From JAYEJW01 sp034716535 (lineage in GTDB: Bacteria; Pseudomonadota; Gammaproteobacteria; Chromatiales; Chromatiaceae), in contig JAYEJW010000464.1 of the NCBI GenBank assembly GCA_034716535.1, forward strand, positions 1 to 8,511: DNA of 8,511 bases. The letters are read 5' to 3'. Shown here one piece after another: positions 1-5,639 of the stretch. The notes under the pieces are model-generated. The model made no database searches, was not told the DNA's origin, and worked only from the letters and a program-made list of their open reading frames with translations. A program made the translations under genes and the position numbers. Position 1 is the stretch's first letter, and every line of letters begins with the position of its first letter.

Positions 1-492
1 CGGGCAGCGTGAGGTCGCCGAGTGGGGCATCGTCTACATCGACGAAGTGGACCGGCTCGCCCGCCAGGGAGAGAGCGCTCACGGGACGCGCGACGTGTCC
101 GGGGAAGGTGTCCAGCAGGCCCTGCTGAAGCTGGTGGAAGGAACACAGGTCTGCACGACTTGGACGAGGCGGCCCTGGTGCGCATCCTCACCGAGCCCAA
201 GAACGCCCTGGTGTGCCAGTACCAGCAGCTGCTCGCCTTCGAGGGCGTGCAGCTTACCTTCACCCCCGAAGCCCTGACCGCTAGTGCGCGAAAGGCCATC
301 GAGCGCGCCACCGGAGCCCGAGGGTTGCGCAGTGTCCTCGAGGCGCTTCTTCGACGCAGCATGTTCGATCTGCCCTCGACCCCGAATGTCTCGGGTTGCC
401 GGGTCGACGAGGCGGCTGTTAACAACGAGTCTGGCATCGAGCTCCAGTTCATCTCCGAGCTGGCGGACGAGCCCGAGAGATCCCTGGGCTGA
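1..492 (+). pseudogene. clpX: ClpX remnant: internally deleted and frameshifted AAA+ unfoldase, 5' end outside window
   Basis: ClpX is the hexameric AAA+ unfoldase that feeds substrates to ClpP. Frame 2 (bases 2-148) reads the ClpX Walker B block (IVYIDEVD, bases 29-52) and the box TRDVSGEGVQQALLKLVEGT. Immediately after, at about base 151, the match jumps to frame 1. There it reads LHDLDEAALVRILTEPKNAL, the sensor-2 motif GARGLRS (bases 313-333) and the terminal MFDLPS region, ending at a TGA (490-492). Compared with a full-length ClpX from memory, roughly 95 residues are missing at the junction, including the sensor-1 region and the start of the small domain. The deletion is not a multiple of three. 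Either half alone could not form a working ATPase, so I call it a decayed, probably secondary, clpX copy. A sequencing or assembly collapse at 148-151 is the alternative. Confidence 0.85.
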
Positions 493-836
493 GCCGAAGG
501 ATTCTCTTGGGCGCAGACCCATGACCGACGATTCTGCTCTTCCCACGAAAGCGGCCGGTGTCGGCGTCTGTCCCGATCCGGCGCGCACTTGATCCAGGAT
601 GCCCTTCTCAGCCAGTCTCCGGCGGCCACACACATAATGTGCCTCAAAAGGCTCGGGCGCAGACTGATAGGTCTCGCCAATGTCGCGGCACTTCTCCTTG
701 AAGCGCTCATCGCGCTTTGCCGTCAGCCGATCTCCGGTCAAAGACTCACACTGAGGTCCCGCCCCTTGATACCTGAGAAAGGTGTGCTTTGATTTAAGTA
801 GAAGAACAACATTCAGTGGTCGAGAGAGGTTCATAT
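493..836. other. Gene-free interval with one unrecognised antisense reading frame
   Basis: No + strand protein of recognisable family lies between the clpX remnant and the hibernation-like gene. On the minus strand a frame is open from an ATG at 834 down to about 79. Its first ~80 residues (roughly 834-590) have a charged, ordinary-looking composition, for example KRDERFKEKCRDIGETYQ. Its second half is simply antisense to the clpX remnant. I do not recognise the sequence and see no convincing Shine-Dalgarno for it. It may be the debris of another decayed gene or chance. The promoter of the gene at 837 should lie in the last ~60 bases, but I could not pick a good -35/-10 pair there. Confidence 0.4.
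822..827 (+). promoter_or_regulatory. Ribosome binding site fixing the start at 837
   Basis: GAGAGG sits 9 bases before the ATG at 837. This favours ATG 837 over the upstream in-frame GTG at 816, which lies before this site. The family also characteristically begins MQI, as the protein starting at 837 does. Confidence 0.6.
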
Positions 837-1388
837 ATGCAAATCAGTCCTGAGATCACCTTCCGCGGCCTCGAGTCCACGCCGGCCATCGAGAGCAAGA
901 TCCGCGAGCGCGTAGAACGCTTGAATCGCTTCTACTCGCGCATCATGGGGTGCCGAGCCGTGATCGAGTCCCACCACCGCCACCACCACAAGGGCAAGCT
1001 CTATCACGTGCGCGTAGACGTCACGGTACCGGGCGGCGAGCTTGTGGTGAGCCGCGACCCCAAAGAGCATCAAGCTCACGAAGACGCCTACGTTGCCGTT
1101 CGCGACGCCTTCGACGCGATGGAGCGCCAGCTCGAGTCTTTCGCCCGCCGTCAGCGTGGGGACGTGAAGGCGCACGAGACATCGGCCCAGCAGGGCCGGG
1201 TGGGGGAGCTGGAGTGGGAGCACGGTCGCATCGAAACGGTCGACGGCCGCTCCATCTACTTCCATCGCAACAGCGTGCTCAACGACGGCTTCGAAGCGCT
1301 GGCAGTGGGCAGCATGGTGCGTTACGTGGAAACCGCAGGTGACGAGGGACCCCAGGCAAGCGCCGTGGTCCCACTCGAAAGCCCGTAG
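837..1388 (+). CDS. HPF/RaiA-like ribosome-associated protein with C-terminal cold-shock-like domain
   Basis: This 183-residue protein is a likely ribosome-binding stress factor. Residues 1 to about 105 form an S30AE (HPF/RaiA, 'sigma-54 modulation') domain, with the family-typical blocks HHRHHHKGKLYHVRVDVTVP (about 46-65), VSRDPKEHQAHEDAYVAVRD (71-90) and ARRQRGDVK (103-111). Residues about 120-178 resemble a cold-shock OB-fold: IYFHRNSV (140-147) corresponds to the RNP2 strand, followed by G..V.(F/Y)....G.EGPQA near 158-174. This two-domain form is known in proteobacteria; S30AE proteins bind the small ribosomal subunit, and the cold-shock half presumably contacts RNA. The RNP1-like stretch reads WEHGRI (127-132), lacking the usual aromatic after the glycine, so nucleic-acid binding may be weakened. 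It appears to be a single-gene unit. Ribosome hibernation is inferred from the family; the exact role is not shown by sequence. Confidence 0.88.
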   Translation: MQISPEITFRGLESTPAIESKIRERVERLNRFYSRIMGCRAVIESHHRHHHKGKLYHVRVDVTVPGGELVVSRDPKEHQAHEDAYVAVRDAFDAMERQLESFARRQRGDVKAHETSAQQGRVGELEWEHGRIETVDGRSIYFHRNSVLNDGFEALAVGSMVRYVETAGDEGPQASAVVPLESP

Positions 1389-1579
1389 TTCGGGGTGCGA
1401 GCGCTGATCAGCAGCCGGCCGACGTCAATCGGACTTGGTGGGATTGTTGACCGCCGAGCTGCGTCACGAGCGGGGGCTTCGGCGCGACTGAGCGGGCCAT
1501 CTCGTGTTCTACCTTGTGCTCAGGCGGTTATCGAGGACCTCCTGCGGTTTCCGTACCCGGATCCAACAAGGCCGTTCAA

Positions 1580-3001
1580 ATGAAACCGATCCTGGCCCTG
1601 TCTCTTCTACTCCACCCACTGATTGCGGAAGCCATCCCGGCGGACGAAGACTTTGCGTGGGTGATCGGCGGTGGCCCCGACGTGTTCAAGTCTCAGGTGC
1701 AGATCGAGCGCAATGTGTTGTGGGTTCTGCAGGCCATGGAGGGACTTCCGGGTGAGCGGAACGTCCGGGTGTTTTTCACCGATGGAGACGAGCCGACTCC
1801 GGATATCCACGAGTGGGCCGCGCCGCCGGAGGCGGCTGCGGCGCTCCAGCCCCTGGCCCGGGTATTCAACAGCTATTGGCGGAACGGTTTACGTTTCCGT
1901 AACCACCGTATTCCCGCCGTCGTCGGGACGACCGCGGCGGATCGATTGACCGATGCCCTTGGGGCGGATTTTCGCGCCCTGCATCCGGGAGACCGGGGTT
2001 GGCTGCTCTTCATCGGCCACGGCACTTACCACGAGGACCTCGACAACCGCTTGGAGCTGTGGAACGACACCGAGCTCGGGGTGGGGGAGCTTCAAGCGCT
2101 GCTTGACGAGGCGCCGCAGCAGAGCCGTCTTCGTTTCCTGTTCACACAGTGCTACTCAGGCGCCTTCGCCGAGCTCGCGACACCGGGGAGCAATCGGTGC
2201 GGCTTCATGGCTGCGGCCGCGGACGAAGTCTCTGAGGGCTGCTCCCCGGCCATCGAGAAGAGAGATTACGAAGACTACAGCACCTACTTCTTCGCGGCCT
2301 TGACCGGCCGTCCCCGCGACGGCGCAGGTCTCGATGGTAGGCCGGACTGGAACACGGACGGGCGGGTGACCCCGTTGGAGGCCCATTTTCACGTCCTGGC
2401 CACGGCGTTCAGCGCCGATATTCCCAGGGCCACCAGCGAGGTGCTCCTGATGCAGTGGCAGCCCGGGAATCTGACTGACCTCCTGGCCCATGTGGATGAG
2501 AGCGAGAACGAGTACACCGGGCTGGCCCTGCAGATGATGCGCAGCAGCGGGATCGATCCCGGCCGATCTGCCGGAGAGGAGATGTACCGACGCCAGAGCC
2601 GTCTGCAAGAGCAGTGGGAGCGTCTGGAGCAGTCCCAGGAACGGCTCCGGGAGGAGATCGTCTCCTTGCAGCAGGGCCTTCAGCAACAGGTGCTGGGACG
2701 CTGGCCGGCGGCCGGCGCCCCCTATACCTTGGACTACACGCGGTTTCTTGCCGAGGACTTGGGCCACGCGCAGGCCTTCATCGAGGCGCATTCGGACTAT
2801 CCGCAGCTTCGCCAACGCCAGGAGCTACACTGGCAACAGGACGATCTGGCACTGCAAATCCGTCGGGCGAAAAATCAGTTGCGGAAGATCGGCCATCTGC
2901 TGCGACTGGGGAGGTTGAAGGCGGCCCTGGAACGTGACGGCCCCGAGGACCTCGTGGAACGCTACCGGGCCCTGCGGGAGTGCGAGTCCGCACCGTTCTA
3001 G
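1580..3001 (+). CDS. Secreted caspase/legumain-like (clan CD) cysteine peptidase homologue with EF-hand loop
   Basis: A 473-residue protein. I chose ATG 1580 because it begins a signal peptide (MKPILALSLLLHPLIAEA, cleavage plausible after AEA at 18) and has AAGG 8 bases upstream; longer in-frame starts would bury the signal. The catalytic fold shows the clan CD pattern: hydrophobic strand then G-His147-G (WLLFIGHG), and hydrophobic strand then Cys191 in FLFTQCYSG. The 44-residue His-Cys spacing fits legumain/caspase-type enzymes. Cys207 and Cys221 could form a disulfide after export. Residues 256-267 match a canonical EF-hand loop (D-x-N-x-D-G-x-V-x-x-x-E), suggesting calcium binding. A glutamine- and charge-rich helical, probably coiled-coil, segment spans about 334-371, with further helical sequence to the C-terminus. 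No lipobox or C-terminal anchor is seen, so it is probably periplasmic or secreted. Substrate and physiological role are unknown. Assignment to C13, C14 or an unclassified branch is open. Confidence 0.75.
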   Translation: MKPILALSLLLHPLIAEAIPADEDFAWVIGGGPDVFKSQVQIERNVLWVLQAMEGLPGERNVRVFFTDGDEPTPDIHEWAAPPEAAAALQPLARVFNSYWRNGLRFRNHRIPAVVGTTAADRLTDALGADFRALHPGDRGWLLFIGHGTYHEDLDNRLELWNDTELGVGELQALLDEAPQQSRLRFLFTQCYSGAFAELATPGSNRCGFMAAAADEVSEGCSPAIEKRDYEDYSTYFFAALTGRPRDGAGLDGRPDWNTDGRVTPLEAHFHVLATAFSADIPRATSEVLLMQWQPGNLTDLLAHVDESENEYTGLALQMMRSSGIDPGRSAGEEMYRRQSRLQEQWERLEQSQERLREEIVSLQQGLQQQVLGRWPAAGAPYTLDYTRFLAEDLGHAQAFIEAHSDYPQLRQRQELHWQQDDLALQIRRAKNQLRKIGHLLRLGRLKAALERDGPEDLVERYRALRECESAPF

Positions 3002-3064
3002 CCGTAGCCGGATTGCTGCGGACCGTCTGCAGGATCCGTTTCCGTTCAATCGTTCCGCAGCGTT

Positions 3065-3072
3065 AAGGAGGG
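3065..3072 (+). promoter_or_regulatory. Strong ribosome binding site before tandem ATG codons
   Basis: AAGGAGGG precedes two consecutive ATG codons at 3075 and 3078. The spacing is better for the second (about 6 bases) than the first (about 3). It rules out the longer in-frame extension beginning at 2934, which would overlap the peptidase gene. Confidence 0.75.
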
Positions 3073-3077
3073 GAATG

Positions 3078-4382
3078 ATGAGTGACAGCGGCGACACGTA
3101 CAAGAAAGAGACCCGCATGATCCATGGCAAGAAGCACAGTCCCCACTGGAGCTACAAAGACCACATAGTCCCTCCCATCAGCGCCTCGGCCACTTACCGT
3201 TTGGAGAGCACCGCCCGCGGCGCGAGGGGTTTTCGCCAGTTCGCCAACCCGGAATTCAATCGCGAGCTGCACACCCCCATCTACATCTACGACCGTCTCG
3301 ACGAGCCCAGCCGCGGGATGCTGGAGGAAAACATCGAGCTGGCCGAGGGCGGTGAGTCGTGCGTGGCGTTCGCAACCGGGATGTCTGCCATATCCGCTGC
3401 TTTGGGGGTGCTGCTGAAGGCAGGGGATACGTTGATCTCGCACAAGACGATCTACGGCTGCACATTTTCCCTGTTCACCAATTGGTTTCCGCGTCTGGGC
3501 ATAGAGGTCCGGTTTGCAGATCTGACCGACTTCGACGCCACGGGAGAATTGCTGCGGGCCGAGCCCAGTGCGATGGCCGTGTTCGCCGAAACGCCCTGCA
3601 ATCCCACGCTGGCGCTTCTGGACCTGCGGGCCATCGCGGATTGCGTGAAGGCCCACAACGCCGATCGTCCGCCCCGCCGGCAGGTCTATACGGTGGTCGA
3701 TAATACCTTTGCGACGCCGTTCTGCCAGCGGCCCCTCGAGCACGGAATCGATATCGTTGTCGACAGCCTGACGAAGAACATCGGTGGGTTCGGCACCGAT
3801 ATGGGTGGTGCCGTCATCGCCCCCAGGCTGCTGGAGCCCGACCTGCTCCTCTACCGGAAGGATTTCGGCGCGGCTCTGTCGCCGAAGACGGCATGGCCGC
3901 CGCTGGTTTACGGACTTCCCACCCTGGCCCTGCGTACCCGGCATCAAATGGCGACGGCCGTGCGGGTGGCGCTGTTCCTGGAGGCTCATCCGGCCGTGCA
4001 GCGGGTATCCTATCCCGGCCTGCCCAGCCATCCGCAGTATGCGCTTGCCCGGCGGCAGATGCGCGATTTCGACGGCGAGTTCGCGCCCGGGACCATGATT
4101 TACTTCAATCTCGAAGGCGACGCGGACGAGGTGAGAGCCCGGGGTGCCCGTCTCATGGATGTTCTGGAGAAGGAGGGTCTCACCACGACGCTAGCGGTGT
4201 CACTCGGCCAGATTCGCACCCTGATCGAGCATCCGGCTTCCATGACGCACGCCGCGCTTCCCCCCGAGGACCAGCTCAAGGCCGGTGTCGAGCCCGGCGG
4301 CATCCGCATCTCGATCGGACTGGAGCACCCCGATGACATCATCGCGGATTTCGAGCGGGCATTAAGCGCCGCGCAGACGTAA
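3078..4382 (+). CDS. PLP-dependent trans-sulfuration enzyme, methionine gamma-lyase-like
   Basis: A 434-residue fold-type I enzyme of the Cys/Met metabolism family. The PLP-binding lysine is Lys233 in DSLTKNIGGFGTDMGG. Asp208 in VVDNTFATPF should pair with the pyridine nitrogen. Tyr71 and Arg73 (YDR) correspond to the residues that reach the PLP phosphate across the dimer, and the glycine-rich FATGMSAI follows. Tyr126-Gly127-Cys128-Thr (IYGCTFSLF) matches the YGCT motif of methionine gamma-lyase, where the cysteine influences substrate preference; ETPCNPTL is also family-typical. The reaction could be gamma-elimination of methionine or homocysteine to 2-oxobutyrate, ammonia and a thiol, or a related gamma-synthase or sulfhydrylase reaction, and sequence alone does not decide. 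It is somewhat longer than a ~400-residue gamma-lyase because of an N-terminal extension and an insert near 37-62. Its own Shine-Dalgarno and the 76-base gap after the peptidase gene leave co-transcription uncertain. Confidence 0.85.
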   Translation: MSDSGDTYKKETRMIHGKKHSPHWSYKDHIVPPISASATYRLESTARGARGFRQFANPEFNRELHTPIYIYDRLDEPSRGMLEENIELAEGGESCVAFATGMSAISAALGVLLKAGDTLISHKTIYGCTFSLFTNWFPRLGIEVRFADLTDFDATGELLRAEPSAMAVFAETPCNPTLALLDLRAIADCVKAHNADRPPRRQVYTVVDNTFATPFCQRPLEHGIDIVVDSLTKNIGGFGTDMGGAVIAPRLLEPDLLLYRKDFGAALSPKTAWPPLVYGLPTLALRTRHQMATAVRVALFLEAHPAVQRVSYPGLPSHPQYALARRQMRDFDGEFAPGTMIYFNLEGDADEVRARGARLMDVLEKEGLTTTLAVSLGQIRTLIEHPASMTHAALPPEDQLKAGVEPGGIRISIGLEHPDDIIADFERALSAAQT

Positions 4383-4502
4383 GGTACAGTTTACCCCGCA
4401 CGCTTCGCGTCTGAGCTTTCCAATTTTTTGCGCTATCAGTCCCAACGGTCATGGGACGTGGCCGGCCGATGTAACCGAAGCTGCAATGCCGAAGACGCGC
4501 GT

Positions 4503-5630
4503 ATGGGCAAGCAAGTCAGTGAGAAAAAATGCGTTGGCCTGATCGTGAATCCCGTCGCAGGGATGGGTGGCAGCGTGGGCCTGAAGGGAACCGACGGTGG
4601 TATCCACAAAAGGGCCTTGGCGCTCGGCGCGCGGCCGGTCGCGCCGTCGCGGGCGAAGGATTTCCTGTCTCGTGTCCAGCAATGGCACAGCATCAGGCTG
4701 CTCGTTGCACCACAGAGAATGGGCCGGGCCTACCTCGGCGAGGAGCTGGACGTAGAGGCTATCGAGATTGGGGAAATCGGGGAGGAGACATCCGGAGAGG
4801 ATACGAAGCGACTTGCAGGGCAGATGTTGGCCCGCGGTGCCGAGCTGATTGTCTTTGTTGGCGGTGATGGCACTGCCCGCGATATCTATGATGCCATCGA
4901 TCTCAAGGTACCAGCGGTCGGGGTGCCCTCCGGGGTGAAAGTCTACAGCTCCGTGTTCGGGACCAGTGTAAGAGCAGCGGCCGCATTGGTCGACGCCTTT
5001 GTCGTCGGCGCGGAGCTGAGCGAAGGGGAGGTTCTGGATATTGACGAGGGAGCCTTCAGGCGGGGTGTCTTGGATGCCAGGTTATACGGCTATCTGCGGG
5101 TACCCAGGGTGCGGCACTACCTGCAAGGTGGAAAAGAGACCTCAGGAGCGGGCGCAGCGACCCTGGAAGATCAGAAAGAGATCGCGGAGTATGTGGCCGA
5201 AGGGCTTGAAGAAGATACCTTGTATCTGCTCGGTCCGGGAACGACGGTAAAGGCAGTGGCGGATGTGCTTCAGAGCGAGAAAACGCTGCTAGGCGTGGAT
5301 GCCGCGTTTGATAGGAAAATAGTAGGCAGGGATCTGAATGAACGAGAGATTCTGCGGCTTTTCAGGCAGCACTCGAAAAGAAAGATCATTGTCACGCCGT
5401 TGGGCGGAAACGGTTTCGTCTTTGGAAGGGGAAACCGGCAGTTTACCCCTGAAGTAATCCGTCAGGTGGGCAGGGACGGCCTAATCATCATCGCGACCCG
5501 CGACAAGCTCGAAAAGCTGAAGTGTCTGCGAGTGGACACGGATGATGATGATCTGAACGGGCAACTTGCCGGCTATATCGACGTGATAATCGGCTACAAA
5601 TATTCCAAGCTCATGCCCGTCGAGTGTTAA
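4503..5630 (+). CDS. ATP-NAD kinase family protein (COG3199/AcoX-like)
   Basis: A 375-residue cytoplasmic protein. The N-terminus VGLIVNPVAGMGGSVGLKGTDG (11-32), the GGDGT nucleotide loop (120-124), VPSGVKVYSSVF (141-152) and the distal GGNGFVFGRGNRQ (301-313) place it in the NAD-kinase/diacylglycerol-kinase-fold superfamily. It falls within the COG3199 'predicted polyphosphate/ATP-NAD kinase' group, which includes AcoX of acetoin operons. It is longer than housekeeping NadK (about 290 residues) and is probably not the essential NAD kinase. ATG 4503 starts just before the conserved core, although only weak GAAG-type ribosome binding sequence precedes it; a TTG at 4428 is the other in-frame choice. 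Residues that I recall as Gln in this family (GGQG, GNQQ) are Asn303 and Arg312 here, and the VDTGD motif reads VDTDD. The stop codon lies 9 bases before prpE, indicating one transcript. The biochemical activity of the group is not settled. Confidence 0.82.
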   Translation: MGKQVSEKKCVGLIVNPVAGMGGSVGLKGTDGGIHKRALALGARPVAPSRAKDFLSRVQQWHSIRLLVAPQRMGRAYLGEELDVEAIEIGEIGEETSGEDTKRLAGQMLARGAELIVFVGGDGTARDIYDAIDLKVPAVGVPSGVKVYSSVFGTSVRAAAALVDAFVVGAELSEGEVLDIDEGAFRRGVLDARLYGYLRVPRVRHYLQGGKETSGAGAATLEDQKEIAEYVAEGLEEDTLYLLGPGTTVKAVADVLQSEKTLLGVDAAFDRKIVGRDLNEREILRLFRQHSKRKIIVTPLGGNGFVFGRGNRQFTPEVIRQVGRDGLIIIATRDKLEKLKCLRVDTDDDDLNGQLAGYIDVIIGYKYSKLMPVEC

Positions 5631-5639
5631 AAAACCATC

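Noticed and set aside
1382..1394. CCCG-TAGTT-CGGG hairpin around the stop of the hibernation-like gene
   Set aside because: The stem is only four base pairs and no T-run follows, so it is too weak to call a terminator.
1395..1583. 62-residue + strand frame between the hibernation-like and peptidase genes
   Set aside because: It has no ribosome binding site and no recognisable features, and it overlaps the signal-peptide start of the peptidase gene.
2156..2815. 219-residue open frame on the minus strand
   Set aside because: It is antisense to the caspase-like gene, and the low-complexity composition is typical of a shadow frame.
3063..4031. 322-residue open frame on the minus strand
   Set aside because: It is wholly antisense to the trans-sulfuration gene, whose + strand product has clear catalytic motifs. 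Long antisense frames are expected in GC-rich coding DNA.
4372..4429. Possible terminator after the trans-sulfuration gene: inverted CAGACG/CGTCTG or ACGC-TTC-GCGT, then six T's at 4424-4429
   Set aside because: The longer stem has a 28-base loop, and the short stem lies 13 bases from the T-run, so neither forms a standard rho-independent terminator.
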